The notes beneath the pieces are model-generated. The model saw nothing but the letters and a program-made list of their open reading frames with translations, did not search any database and had not been told where the DNA came from. Source: an uncultured Alistipes sp. (GTDB lineage: Bacteria > Bacteroidota > Bacteroidia > Bacteroidales > Rikenellaceae). Taken from it: a stretch of DNA of 64,000 nt. The stretch spans positions 110,507 to 174,506 of the forward strand of contig CAMWTS010000001.1 of the NCBI GenBank assembly GCA_947177225.1, read 5' to 3'. Every line of letters begins with the position of its first letter. Positions within the stretch are counted from its first letter, which is position 1. Positions 36,769 to 46,079 of the stretch are shown one piece after another. The translations under genes were made by a program, and so were the position numbers.

Positions 36769-37986
36769 ATGGAAGAATTATACGAAGGCAGGCCTTACTG
36801 GCTTATAAAAAACAGACTTTGGGATTATCACAAACCTCTGCAAAACGACATCAAAACAAGAGTAGCCGTCATCGGAGCCGGAATAACCGGAACACTTGTT
36901 GCGCATGCTCTGTCGTGCTCCGGCATCGAATGCTGCATAATCGACAAACGCGAACCGGCATGCGGCAGCAGTTGTGCCAGTACGGCGCTTCTGCAATATG
37001 AGATCGACATGCCGCTCTACCGAATGGCGCGTATAATGCCCGAAGCAGATGCCGTCACGGCATACAGATCATGTCTGTACGCTATCGACAAGCTCGAAAC
37101 ACTGTTCAGAGAAGCCAAGATCGACGCGGGGTTCCGCCGCGTGCCGAGCATATTCTACGCCGACAATCGCAAGGGGCTTAAACTCATACGCAAAGAGTAT
37201 GAAATACGCAAACGTTACGATCTGCCGGTGGAGTTCCTCGATCGCAACGAACTGAAAAGCATCATGGGCATCGAAGGCCGCGGAGCGTTGGCCAATACCG
37301 CATCGGCACAGATCGACACGTATCGTGCGACAACCGAGCTGTTGAAGCACGATATCAAGTGCCACAATCTGCCGCTCTACACCCACACGGAGATAACGCG
37401 CTGGAACCGTCGCGACGACGGCTACACGCTGGTCACATCGGACGGGCACCGCATCGAATGCGAATACGTGGTGGTAGCGACCGGATTCGAGGCCGGGAAG
37501 TTTCTGCCCCGAAAGCTAATGCGTCTGACATCGACCTATGCCATCATATCGCAGCCCGTCGCCGAAAAATATCTGTGGAAAGAGCACTGCCTGATATGGC
37601 AGACTCGCAATCCATATCTATATATACGCACCGACAACAACAACCGCATCATAGTCGGCGGCGAGGACAACCCCTCCAACAGTGCATCGCGACGACGTTC
37701 GCGGCTGCCTCGCAAAGCCCGGACGCTGGAAAGCAAATTCAACGAGCTGTATCCCGACATACCATTCATCACGGAGATGGCATGGGCCGGCACATTCAGC
37801 TCCACACGCGACTCGCTGCCCATCATCGGCAGCTACAAAAACGATTCGCGCATGCTGTTCGCACTGGGATACGGAGGCAACGGAATAACATTCAGCATGA
37901 TCGCCGCAAGAATCATAGCCCGCCAAATCCAGGGCAATCCCGATCCGACGGCGCATGTATTCAGCCCTAATCGCCGGTCGTTGTAG
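36769..37986 (+). CDS. FAD-dependent oxidoreductase (DAO family)
   Basis: 405 aa. The dinucleotide-binding fold begins with TRVAVIGAGITGTLVAHAL (about residue 30), and the family's second glycine motif YVVVATGFEAGKFL and C-terminal LFALGYGGNGITFSMIAA complete the D-amino-acid-oxidase/glycine-oxidase layout. A short N-terminal segment (EELYEGRPYWLIKNRLWDY) precedes the FAD domain. Likely oxidises a secondary or primary amine or amino acid; substrate unknown. Stands alone, with about 240 nt upstream in which I see no clear promoter. Confidence 0.87.
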   Translation: MEELYEGRPYWLIKNRLWDYHKPLQNDIKTRVAVIGAGITGTLVAHALSCSGIECCIIDKREPACGSSCASTALLQYEIDMPLYRMARIMPEADAVTAYRSCLYAIDKLETLFREAKIDAGFRRVPSIFYADNRKGLKLIRKEYEIRKRYDLPVEFLDRNELKSIMGIEGRGALANTASAQIDTYRATTELLKHDIKCHNLPLYTHTEITRWNRRDDGYTLVTSDGHRIECEYVVVATGFEAGKFLPRKLMRLTSTYAIISQPVAEKYLWKEHCLIWQTRNPYLYIRTDNNNRIIVGGEDNPSNSASRRRSRLPRKARTLESKFNELYPDIPFITEMAWAGTFSSTRDSLPIIGSYKNDSRMLFALGYGGNGITFSMIAARIIARQIQGNPDPTAHVFSPNRRSL

Positions 37987-38127
37987 CCGGCCGCCGTCAG
38001 ACCGACGGCCGCAGAATATGGATTTCAAGCGCATAGGATCGTCATCGCTGATTTTTTACACGGCACAGCATATTGGAATGCGGTTTGCAAAACAATAGGG
38101 TGCCATTATAATTAAAATATAACTGAT

Positions 38128-38562
38128 ATGAAAAAATTTTTATTATTCATCGCTTGTGCCGCAACGGCTCTCGCAGCAAATGCAGCACCTCAGGAAGTGG
38201 ATTTCGACAAACTGCCTAAGAATTCGCAGGAGTTCATACAAAAGAACTTCCCCGGCGAGAAGGTGAAATCGGTAGAGATGGACCGTGAGGCATCGTGGGA
38301 CAAGTACACCGTATATTTCAACAGCGGCAACCAGGTATCGTTCGAAGGAGGTTCGGGCGACTGCTCGCAGATAATCATGAAAAACGGTGCGGTGCCCATG
38401 ACGGTTTTGCCGACCAAGGTCAAGAGCTACGTACTCGGCAAATATCCCAATCTGAAAGTTGTGTCGTGGCAGACAACTGCCGACGGCAGCAAGATAGGTC
38501 TGTCGGACAACACATGGCTCGACTTCGACAAAGACGAGAACTTCGTCAAGGCAAGCAAATAG
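38128..38562 (+). CDS. PepSY-like secreted protein
   Basis: 144 aa with signal peptide MKKFLLFIACAATALAANA and two PepSY-like repeats, each a helix followed by a strand (LPKNSQEFIQKNFPGEKV, and LPTKVKSYVLGKYPNLKV). This family is common and often multi-copy in gut Bacteroidales; a role in binding peptides or inhibiting proteases in the periplasm has been suggested for relatives. A hairpin terminator follows, so it is transcribed separately from the LuxR-type gene. Confidence 0.85.
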   Translation: MKKFLLFIACAATALAANAAPQEVDFDKLPKNSQEFIQKNFPGEKVKSVEMDREASWDKYTVYFNSGNQVSFEGGSGDCSQIIMKNGAVPMTVLPTKVKSYVLGKYPNLKVVSWQTTADGSKIGLSDNTWLDFDKDENFVKASK

Positions 38563-38585
38563 CATCTGCAAGACCTAATATCGAC

Positions 38586-38616
38586 GGGTCGCCTGGCAAG
38601 GGCGACCCTTTTATTT
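38586..38616 (+). terminator. intrinsic terminator after the PepSY-like gene
   Basis: GGGTCGCC pairs with GGCGACCC across 7 nt, followed by TTTTATTT. Confidence 0.85.
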
Positions 38617-38675
38617 GCCCGGCAGCATCGCATGGTTGTTTGTTTGCCGTAAATTCACTATCTTTACCCTCGATT

Positions 38676-39266
38676 ATGAAACCACAGATCGCCGTCATAG
38701 ACAACAACACTCTCAACTGCATGGCACTGCGCAGCATACTGTGCGACATGCTGCCGTGGGCAGACGTGGTCACCTACAACTCCATGGAGGAGTTCGACTC
38801 GGAGTCGCACGAAATGGCGGTGCATTTCTTCGCAGGGGCGGAGATCGTATTCCGCAATCTGCCCATGTTTCAGGCCAATATACGCCGCACGATCGTTATC
38901 GTCGAGGGCAAGAACACCACATTCTCACTTTCGGGTTTTCGCACGATAGATGTCACACAAAGCGAAGCGCAGATCGTAAGGTCTATACTCCGAATACACG
39001 AAAGCGGACACCCGAGCGGACATCACATGGCGCATGCGGCTGCCGACGGCAGCACGGCACAGGTGCTTTCGCAGCGCGAACGCGACGTACTGGCTCTGAT
39101 GGTCAAAGGTTATATAAACAAGGAGATCGCCGACCGGCTCAACATATCGACCACAACGGTCATTTTCCACCGTAAGAACATATCCGAAAAACTCTGCACC
39201 CGCTCCATCGGACGGCTGACGATCTATGCCGTCATCAACGGCATAGTAGACATTCGTGAATTATAG
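38676..39266 (+). CDS. LuxR-type transcriptional regulator with degenerate receiver
   Basis: 196 aa from MKPQIAVIDNNTLNCMAL; the ORF-track start runs back through the PepSY-like gene. The N-terminal 120 residues resemble a response-regulator receiver but the phospho-acceptor position is not an aspartate (the strand reads VHFFAGAEIVFRNLP) and the acidic pair is reduced to VIDNN. The C-terminal GerE/LuxR helix-turn-helix is intact (LSQRERDVLALMVKGYINKE, then ISTTTVIFHRKNISEKL). Probably controlled by ligand or protein contact, not phosphorylation. A near-consensus TATCTTTA box precedes it. Confidence 0.85.
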   Translation: MKPQIAVIDNNTLNCMALRSILCDMLPWADVVTYNSMEEFDSESHEMAVHFFAGAEIVFRNLPMFQANIRRTIVIVEGKNTTFSLSGFRTIDVTQSEAQIVRSILRIHESGHPSGHHMAHAAADGSTAQVLSQRERDVLALMVKGYINKEIADRLNISTTTVIFHRKNISEKLCTRSIGRLTIYAVINGIVDIREL

Positions 39267-39890
39267 TCAGGCCGTAAGCGAGTCGTATATGTCATCGAAC
39301 GCCCGCCGTATAGCGTCCCGATCCTCTATCAGCCGGCGAAACGCTTCGAGCCGTCGGGCATTGTCAGATTCGGGAATCCACAGCCGCATATAACCGTTGC
39401 GCCCATACTTCCCTACAAGATGCGACATGCAGCGTTCGAAATTCTCGTCGCGCGTCATCTCAGGGTAGTGCGCCATAGTATATTGCACCGTGCGGCGCAA
39501 CGTCACGTCGGCATCGATCTGGCGATCGGCCTCGGCAACTATACGGCCGTAAACGGTGCGCGGCTCGTGATCCGACGACGCACGATGATCCTCCACGGCG
39601 TCGCCCATCACAGCTATCGCCTCGGGCGTAAACCAGCGACGCAGCTCACCATCGTTCAGCACTATACGGCGCGATACTTCATGATGATGTTCACGACCCT
39701 CGACAAGCCCCGTATCGTGATATGCGGCAATGGCATACACCATATTCCAGTCTACGTCGTAGTGTTCGGCCAAAGCCATGCTCTGTGATATCACGGCGCG
39801 CACATGGTCGACGTTATGCGCTGCATCGAAGCCGGCATAGCGGGGTATGATCTCGTTCTCGATATATCGTACAAGCTCTGCGTTCATCAT
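39267..39890 (-). CDS. HD-domain hydrolase
   Basis: 207 aa metal-dependent phosphohydrolase-type protein. The HD-superfamily ligands are NVDHVRAV (about residue 25), AAYHDTGL (about 57) and the later EDHRASSD and AEADRQID. Small single-domain members of this type act on nucleotides or (p)ppGpp-like molecules, but no specific match is claimed. Its stop directly abuts the stop of the convergent LuxR gene with no nucleotide between. Confidence 0.85.
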   Translation of the reverse strand: MMNAELVRYIENEIIPRYAGFDAAHNVDHVRAVISQSMALAEHYDVDWNMVYAIAAYHDTGLVEGREHHHEVSRRIVLNDGELRRWFTPEAIAVMGDAVEDHRASSDHEPRTVYGRIVAEADRQIDADVTLRRTVQYTMAHYPEMTRDENFERCMSHLVGKYGRNGYMRLWIPESDNARRLEAFRRLIEDRDAIRRAFDDIYDSLTA

Positions 39891-40021
39891 TGCGGAATCT
39901 TAATCGGAGGGCGAAGATACTAAATTTTCAGCAAATGCCTATACCGTTCGCTTCGCGACACGACATATCGCATAAGCCGCATCATATAAAATTTGCATAA
40001 TCGAAAATAATGTTATACTTT

Positions 40022-40115
40022 CGTCCCCGATTTAGGGGTGCTTATCGCGCCATGCGCGATTGGCTGAGATTATACCCATAGAACCGGATACGGGTAATGC
40101 CGAGACCGGGACTGG
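40022..40115 (+). promoter_or_regulatory. TPP riboswitch (THI element)
   Basis: Conserved blocks of the thiamine pyrophosphate aptamer appear in order and spacing: GGGGTGC, GGCTGAGATTATACCC, AGAACCGGATACGGGTAATGCC, and the closing GGGA, with GTCCC/GGGAC able to close P1. The long P3 arm is replaced by a short hairpin (TCGCGCCATGCGCGA). A -7-like TACTTTCG lies just before it. It should repress the receptor-PnuT operon when TPP is plentiful, most likely by controlling translation or elongation. Confidence 0.93.
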
Positions 40116-40167
40116 CATATCTTACATACGACCCCTTTTCAAACTATAAACAATTTAATTTATAAGT

Positions 40168-42441
40168 ATGAAAAGGAACCTTTACCTTGCGGCGGCATTC
40201 GCAATGATGACCCAAGTGCCGCTATGGGCGCAAGAGCCCTATCACGAGGTCGATTCGACCCGTGTCTATCAACTCCAACAGATCGAAGTGACCGCCACGC
40301 GAGCCTCGAAGTCGACACCGATGGCCTACACCGACATCTCTCAGGAGCAAATCGCCCACAACAACTACGGACTCGACGTCCCGTTCGTGTTGCAGATGAC
40401 CCCCTCGTTCATCGCCACCTCCGAAACCGGCATCGGCATAGGTGCCACCTCGATGCGTCTGCGCGGTACCGACGCCTCGCGGCTCAACGTCACGGCCAAC
40501 GGAGTGCCGATCAACAATCCCGACTCTCACGCCGTATACTGGTACGACACACCCGACTTCATATCGGCCGTCGGCACGGTGCAGGTGCAGCGAGGAGCAG
40601 GCACCTCGACCCACGGCACAGGTGCATTCGGCGGCGCACTCAACATGACCACATCGCCGCTCACCACCCGTTTCGGAGGCGACGTATCGCTCTCATACGG
40701 ATCGTTCAATACAAACAAGCAGGCCGTGCACATAAGTTCGGGACTCATGGGCGGACACTGGATCGTCGATGCCCGTCTGACACACATCGGTTCCGACGGA
40801 TATATCGATCGCGGAGCGACCGACCTGAAATCTTATATGTTCCAGGCAGGTTACTATGCAGGACGCACATCGGTCAAGCTGTTGTCGTTCGGAGGTAAGG
40901 CCAAGACATATCTGACCTACACCGGCGTAACGAAAGAGGATATGGAGCTTTACGGCCGCCGCTACCACACCGAAGGACAATACGTCACGTCCGACGGCAA
41001 CCACGTATTGGCCGACGGCACGCACGTAGGCTACTACGACGATCACACCGACAACTATCTGCAAATAAACAACCAACTGATTATAAACCACCAGTTCAAC
41101 AACAATTGGAATCTTAACTTCACCGGATTCTACACCTATGGCGACGGATTCTATCGCCAATATAAGGACGACGCCAAGCTGCTCGAACACGGGTTCGGGG
41201 CAGACAATGCGTTCGATGCCGGCGGCAGCAAGATCAAAAAAGATCTGATTCGTCAGAAGCTCATGCGCAACCACTTCGGAGGCTTCAACGCCTCGGCCGG
41301 CTACACCTCGCGCAACCTCGATCTTGTTTTCGGCGGCTCTTACAGCTATTACAGCTGCCCCCACTGGGGAGAGTTGGACTGGGTGCAGGACGCCCCTTCG
41401 GGATTCACTCCGGGCATGCACTGGTACGACAACGATGTCGACAAGCATGACGCAAATGCCTTCGTAAAGGCAGCATGGCGTGTGGCAGAGGGGCTGACCC
41501 TTGTCGGCGATCTGCAATACCGCTATGTTCACTACAAGGCGTGGGGCGTCAACGACAACTACGACGATGCAATCGAAGGCATGCAGGTTATAGATGTCGA
41601 CCAGACATATCACTTCTTCAATCCGAAAGTGGGCATCAACTACTCGCCCAACAAGCATCACCATCTGTACGCATCGTTTGCCATAGCTCAGAAAGAGCCT
41701 ACGCGCAACGACTTCACCGATCGTTTCCGCCAGACATTTCCCTCTTCGGAGAAACTCTACGACTACGAGGTGGGGTATCAGTACAATCACCCGATAGTGA
41801 GCGTAGGTGTCAATTTCTACTACATGTATTACAAGGACCAGCTGGTCAAGACCGGACAGATCAGCGACAGCTACGATGCGCTTAATATCAATGTTCCGAA
41901 GAGCTACCGCCGCGGTATAGAGCTATCGCTCGCTGTCAATCCGCTCAAATGGCTGAGTTTCGGCGGTAACCTCACGCTCAGTCAGAACAAGATCAAGGAT
42001 TATGTCAACATGGTCGTCGACTACGATTCGTGGGACAACGACACCAACTTCTTCGGCTACCACACCGAGGAGATGGGCGACACTCAGATCTCATATTCGC
42101 CCAATACCATCGCCAATGCTTTCATCAGTTTCAACCATCGCGGATTCGGCGCTTCGATCATGACCCAGTACGTCAGCGATCAATATTTCACCAATTACCG
42201 CAACGACAACATGAAGCTCGACGCATATTGCGTTACGAACCTCAATCTGTCATACACGATGCAGGCTCGCTCGAACAGGGAGGTGCGATTCGGTGTCACG
42301 ATATACAATCTCTTCAATGCCAAATACTGCAACAACGGCTACGGCTATTCGGAGTATTCGGGCGGAAAGCAGTATGATGTGGCATTCTACTTCCCTCAGG
42401 CCACGATCAACGCTCTGGCCAACGTAACCGTCAGCTTCTAA
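40168..42441 (+). CDS. TonB-dependent receptor for thiamine or its precursors
   Basis: 757 aa. Signal peptide MKRNLYLAAAFAMMTQVPLWA, plug (about 35-160: LQQIEVTATRASKSTP, SMRLRGTDASRLNVT, VQRGAGTSTHGTGAFGGALN) and a long barrel ending TINALANVTVSF with the terminal aromatic residue. The TPP riboswitch in its leader and pnuT 4 nt downstream identify it as the outer-membrane thiamine receptor known from Bacteroides operons. TonB/ExbBD must come from elsewhere. Confidence 0.92.
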   Translation: MKRNLYLAAAFAMMTQVPLWAQEPYHEVDSTRVYQLQQIEVTATRASKSTPMAYTDISQEQIAHNNYGLDVPFVLQMTPSFIATSETGIGIGATSMRLRGTDASRLNVTANGVPINNPDSHAVYWYDTPDFISAVGTVQVQRGAGTSTHGTGAFGGALNMTTSPLTTRFGGDVSLSYGSFNTNKQAVHISSGLMGGHWIVDARLTHIGSDGYIDRGATDLKSYMFQAGYYAGRTSVKLLSFGGKAKTYLTYTGVTKEDMELYGRRYHTEGQYVTSDGNHVLADGTHVGYYDDHTDNYLQINNQLIINHQFNNNWNLNFTGFYTYGDGFYRQYKDDAKLLEHGFGADNAFDAGGSKIKKDLIRQKLMRNHFGGFNASAGYTSRNLDLVFGGSYSYYSCPHWGELDWVQDAPSGFTPGMHWYDNDVDKHDANAFVKAAWRVAEGLTLVGDLQYRYVHYKAWGVNDNYDDAIEGMQVIDVDQTYHFFNPKVGINYSPNKHHHLYASFAIAQKEPTRNDFTDRFRQTFPSSEKLYDYEVGYQYNHPIVSVGVNFYYMYYKDQLVKTGQISDSYDALNINVPKSYRRGIELSLAVNPLKWLSFGGNLTLSQNKIKDYVNMVVDYDSWDNDTNFFGYHTEEMGDTQISYSPNTIANAFISFNHRGFGASIMTQYVSDQYFTNYRNDNMKLDAYCVTNLNLSYTMQARSNREVRFGVTIYNLFNAKYCNNGYGYSEYSGGKQYDVAFYFPQATINALANVTVSF

Positions 42442-42445
42442 ACTT

Positions 42446-43012
42446 ATGGATTGGGGACTCATATTACAGATCGTCGGCACGACGCTCGGACTCATCTATC
42501 TGTGGCTCGAATACCGTGCCGACATATGGGTGTGGCTCGTTGGCATGATAATGCCCTTGGTGCACGGCGCGCTCTATCTGAGTCGCGGCATATATGCCGA
42601 CGCCGCCATGCAGCTCTACTACGTGGCGGCCGGCATATACGGCTGGATCATGTGGCGCAAGCGTCCGAAAAATACCGCAGCCGGACGCATACGCCGCACA
42701 CCGGCCGCCACGGCACTGCGGCTTGCGGGTGCATACGTCGTATTGCACACGGCAATATATCTCCTGCTGACATACTGCACCGACAGCCGCGTGCCGTTTT
42801 GGGACAGCATGTCGACTGCAATGTGCATAGTGGCCATGTTCATGCTCTCGCGCAAATATGTCGAACAGTGGCTTGTATGGCTCGCGGTGGATATAATCAG
42901 TGCAGGTCTGTATATGTATAAAGGAATCCCCATAACTGCGGGACTCTATATTCTCTACTGCATACTCGCCGTGGCCGGTTACATGCGCTGGCGCAAGGAG
43001 CTGCAAGATTGA
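42446..43012 (+). CDS. pnuT: PnuC-family thiamine transporter (PnuT)
   Basis: 188 aa inner-membrane facilitator with about seven helices. The PnuC signature AMQLYYVAAGIYGWIMW (aromatic binding-site residues, about 52-68) and WLVWLAVDIISAGLYMYKG near the C-terminus are present. Assigned to thiamine, not nicotinamide riboside, because it is under a TPP riboswitch and behind the receptor. The thiamine pyrophosphokinase often found third in such operons is absent; a terminator follows immediately. Confidence 0.9.
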   Translation: MDWGLILQIVGTTLGLIYLWLEYRADIWVWLVGMIMPLVHGALYLSRGIYADAAMQLYYVAAGIYGWIMWRKRPKNTAAGRIRRTPAATALRLAGAYVVLHTAIYLLLTYCTDSRVPFWDSMSTAMCIVAMFMLSRKYVEQWLVWLAVDIISAGLYMYKGIPITAGLYILYCILAVAGYMRWRKELQD

Positions 43013-43031
43013 CACCGCCGATCCGGCAATG

Positions 43032-43068
43032 AAAAAGAGGTTGCGAGCGAATCGCAACCTCTTTTATT
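43032..43068. terminator. terminator between pnuT and the FISUMP lipoprotein gene
   Basis: AAAGAGGTTGCGA pairs with TCGCAACCTCTTT over 5 nt, with an A-run before and TTTATTTC after; likely works both ways for the two convergent genes. Confidence 0.88.
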
Positions 43069-43084
43069 TCGGGCAGTCCTGCAT

Positions 43085-44527
43085 CTACATCTTCACACAG
43101 CGCACCGGAGTGGCATTGGCACGTTGCAACGCGCGTTGCGGCTCATAACCGTTATAGGTACGCGTCACAGTATTCAGATCGAAAAACATCGCCTGCGAAT
43201 TGTCGCCGACCGTACCGCACGTCCAGTAATAGCCCGTCCAGGGCAAAGGACGCTCCTCGTTGGCATTGACGTTGTCGAGAACGCCATTGAGATAGTTGCG
43301 ACGGCCTGCTGCCGAGAAGAAATAGGTTTTGCCGGTAGCGATCTCCTCCAAATGCCAGCCATACATGGCCTTGGCCTCGGTCCAGTCGAGCTGGTCGTCC
43401 GCAGCCGATATGGTAAGTGCCGTGAACAGACCGGCATCGGGCATGCGCCAGCCGTCGGGGCAGGGATCGTTGTCGGTCTTGCTACCGCCTGCGCTCCAAA
43501 GCGTATCATCGTGCTGTGCATGAAGCCAATCGTAGGCGTTGTCCTTGTATCCCTTGATAAACGACATCGGGTGAGCCACGGCATAATCCATGGTGCCCGT
43601 CAAAGCGTCGTTATCCTCATATTCGAAATAGAGCCGGCGCGCAAGAGCATTGAAAACGCGGGCATCAGAGTTGCCTTTGAAATTATACTCGGCAGGACCT
43701 ACGAACGGATCTTTGCGTCCCCACTGATAATACAGGCCGTAAGACTCCAATATCTTCTCGCCGTCCGTATCGCCGTTGCTGTTAAGCTCGGCACCGAGAT
43801 TGCGGTTCATGACATCTGTACCGGCTATGGTTATGGCATCGGCTGCCGGATCGCTCGTAGTCACCCATATATGCCAGCTCCATATAATGTCGCCTGCGGC
43901 ATTGCGCGCAGCTATAACGGCATTGCCGGGTATGACGGCATCGATCTCGTTGCCGTCGTCATCGGTGTCCTTTTCAAGATAGAACGAGGCTATGCCGTCT
44001 TTGAATGTCAGATACTTGATAAGATTGCTCGATGTCTGCCACAGCAGCTCCACGCTCTGGGTTTCGAGTCGCGCACCGCTCGTACCGCGCTTGAAAGGAT
44101 CGAACAGATAGCGGGTTTCGGGCTTGGTTACGACAAAACAGTTGGACGGAGTCGACGTGAAATCGATGTCGGCATTCTGCAAAATGGCAACATATATAGT
44201 CACCGACTGCGTGGCTCCCGTAGGAGTGTAACCCACCAGCGCAATGCTGCCCTCGGTAGCCTCTTCGTCATCGAACGACGAAGGAGCTGTCACCGTGATC
44301 TCGCCCTTATACATATCGATGGCGTCGATGGTCCAGCCTTCGGGATACGACGATACGCGTATAGAGGTGATGTTATGCGTATTGAACGTAGTCGTACCGG
44401 TCTGTCCCGGCATCGTGAGCAGAATGCTGCCCGACGGCACGACGAACTCTTTGGTCTCGCTCTTGTCGCACGAAACGAAAGTCAGGAACATGCAAACGGC
44501 CACAAGGCCGCGCAGAAGATTTTTCAT
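43085..44527 (-). CDS. surface lipoprotein with C-terminal FISUMP-like domain
   Basis: About 480 aa from MKNLLRGLVAVCMFLTFVSC, a lipoprotein signal; an ATG 8 codons earlier (MKKVNIRY) is also possible. Two or three beta-sandwich-like segments come first (about 20-130), followed by a C-terminal domain with WGRKDPF, NDPCPDGWRMPDAG, FFSAAGRRNY, YYWTCGTVGDNSQAM and the ending ANATPVRCVKM. This pattern fits the Fibrobacter succinogenes major paralogous domain, seen on cell-surface and fimbria-associated lipoproteins. A TATCTTTG box (44576-44569, minus) serves as promoter. Ligand unknown. Confidence 0.78.
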   Translation of the reverse strand: MKNLLRGLVAVCMFLTFVSCDKSETKEFVVPSGSILLTMPGQTGTTTFNTHNITSIRVSSYPEGWTIDAIDMYKGEITVTAPSSFDDEEATEGSIALVGYTPTGATQSVTIYVAILQNADIDFTSTPSNCFVVTKPETRYLFDPFKRGTSGARLETQSVELLWQTSSNLIKYLTFKDGIASFYLEKDTDDDGNEIDAVIPGNAVIAARNAAGDIIWSWHIWVTTSDPAADAITIAGTDVMNRNLGAELNSNGDTDGEKILESYGLYYQWGRKDPFVGPAEYNFKGNSDARVFNALARRLYFEYEDNDALTGTMDYAVAHPMSFIKGYKDNAYDWLHAQHDDTLWSAGGSKTDNDPCPDGWRMPDAGLFTALTISAADDQLDWTEAKAMYGWHLEEIATGKTYFFSAAGRRNYLNGVLDNVNANEERPLPWTGYYWTCGTVGDNSQAMFFDLNTVTRTYNGYEPQRALQRANATPVRCVKM

Positions 44528-44673
44528 ATATCGGATATTAACTTTTTTCATATGATGCAATATCTGGGCAAAGATACCAAAAATGAGTTAAAAAACCTAC
44601 TTCGCGCCATATTATTTCTGCATTAGGAACAATTCTTGTCGGACAGATAACGGTTTCAAACTGCAATTATTGT

Positions 44674-45441
44674 ATGAAAACACTAAAAATCATGACGGGT
44701 TCGAAGCCCGCCGATGCAGGGTTTCACATCACCATCGCCGAAAACGGACCTTATCTGGTATACGGCCGTCCGCCATTGGCGCAGCAATTCATCATGAACA
44801 ACGACAAGGGTGAGAGCTGGTATTTTCAAGAGGGCAAACACTTCTCTACCGAGGCCGAGCCCACGGCATTATGCCGTTGCGGAGAGTCGCATCGCAAACC
44901 TTATTGCGACGGATCGCACAAGACCGCAAATTGGGATCCATCGACAGGCGGCGCGGAAGATCGTCTGCTGGACAATGTGGAGATGACACGCGGCGGAGTG
45001 ATAGACATCAGCGACAATCGCAAATATTGCGTATTCGCGCGTTTCTGCGATGCCGAAAGCGGCGTTTACGAATTGGCCGAACAATCCGACGATCCGCAGG
45101 CACGACAGCTTGCCGTGCGCGAAGCATCGATGTGCCCCTCGGCTCGTCTCACAGCCTGGGACGCAGCCACCGAGCGTCCCTACGAATATAAATACGAACC
45201 GAGTCTGGGGCTGATCGAAGACATCGCCATAGGCGCAAGCGGCGGATTGTGGGTGCGCGGCGGCATCACCGTACAAAATGCCGATGCAGAAGCATACGAG
45301 GTGCGCAACAGGGTAGTATTGTGCCGATGCGGGCAATCCGCCGGCAAGCCATATTGCGACGGCACGCACGCTGCAATCAAATGGAACGACGAGTTGGAGG
45401 GTGTACCGGAAGGCGAAACGGTGCCGGAAAATGTATATTGA
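44674..45441 (+). CDS. double CDGSH iron-sulfur protein
   Basis: 255 aa with two CDGSH zinc-finger-type 2Fe-2S sites: LCRCGESHRKPYCDGSH (about 66-82) and LCRCGQSAGKPYCDGTH (about 212-228). Between them a segment with further cysteines (KYCVFARFCDAESG and ASMCPSARL) resembles the divergent iron-sulfur module found with some CDGSH proteins. All ligands (three Cys, one His per site) are intact. Role in electron transfer or redox sensing is general family knowledge. Stands alone between divergent and convergent neighbours; a strong hairpin follows. Confidence 0.9.
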   Translation: MKTLKIMTGSKPADAGFHITIAENGPYLVYGRPPLAQQFIMNNDKGESWYFQEGKHFSTEAEPTALCRCGESHRKPYCDGSHKTANWDPSTGGAEDRLLDNVEMTRGGVIDISDNRKYCVFARFCDAESGVYELAEQSDDPQARQLAVREASMCPSARLTAWDAATERPYEYKYEPSLGLIEDIAIGASGGLWVRGGITVQNADAEAYEVRNRVVLCRCGQSAGKPYCDGTHAAIKWNDELEGVPEGETVPENVY

Positions 45442-45445
45442 ACCT

Positions 45446-45478
45446 AACATGGTGCCGATAAATCGGCACCATGTTTCA
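45446..45478. terminator. bidirectional terminator after the CDGSH gene
   Basis: AACATGGTGCCGAT pairs perfectly with ATCGGCACCATGTT over 2 nt, between convergent genes. Confidence 0.85.
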
Positions 45479-45494
45479 AATATGCCGCTCCAAG

Positions 45495-46079
45495 CTATAA
45501 CAATCCGGCCTCATAATAACGTACGATCTGTTCGAGCATCGCATCTTCGCCTTCCGGATCGTAACGCATCTTCAAATCATTGCCGAAGATCTTGGCTATC
45601 ATCTGCCAGAATCCGGCAGTAAACCCGCTGCGAAACTCCTGTATGATGCGATAGGCCGTATGATCGGTCTGTCGATCGAGCAGTTTGAGCAATATGCGCC
45701 CCTCGTATCGCGTCATCTTGAACAACACCGGCGACAACTCCTCTTTCAAGGCTTTCTCTATCGCACGCGTATATTGCCGACGATCTTTGCGGCGATCCAT
45801 TGCCGACAGAGTATCGTCGAGATTCTCCATGCGTCGGGCAGCCTCCACGGCAAGCGGATACACCTTTTTCACCGCACGTATCATCTTTTGATGGCGTCTC
45901 AGATCTGCCTTGCGATTGAATATATAAACCGGCAGAGAAGTGATATGCAACACCGAATCGCCTGCTCCGACACGCTCCCACTCCACACGGCTCGCACCTC
46001 GCACACGTACACTTTGCGCGAAGACATCGGTACAGACGAACACTACCATACACAATATTATCGAAAACCGTCTCATCAC
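45495..46079 (-). CDS. DUF4294 protein
   Basis: 194 aa with a signal peptide (RRFSIILCMVVFVCTDVFAQ). The body is highly charged and helical: LPVYIFNRKADLRRHQKMIR, VKKVYPLAVEAARRMENL and LKEELSPVLFKMTRYEGRILL are hallmarks of DUF4294, a Bacteroidota-specific periplasmic family of unknown function. A TATCTTTG box (46097-46090, minus) sits about 10 nt before the ATG. The longer minus-strand ORF at 45577-46431 is only antisense to this region's genes. Confidence 0.82.
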   Translation of the reverse strand: MMRRFSIILCMVVFVCTDVFAQSVRVRGASRVEWERVGAGDSVLHITSLPVYIFNRKADLRRHQKMIRAVKKVYPLAVEAARRMENLDDTLSAMDRRKDRRQYTRAIEKALKEELSPVLFKMTRYEGRILLKLLDRQTDHTAYRIIQEFRSGFTAGFWQMIAKIFGNDLKMRYDPEGEDAMLEQIVRYYEAGLL

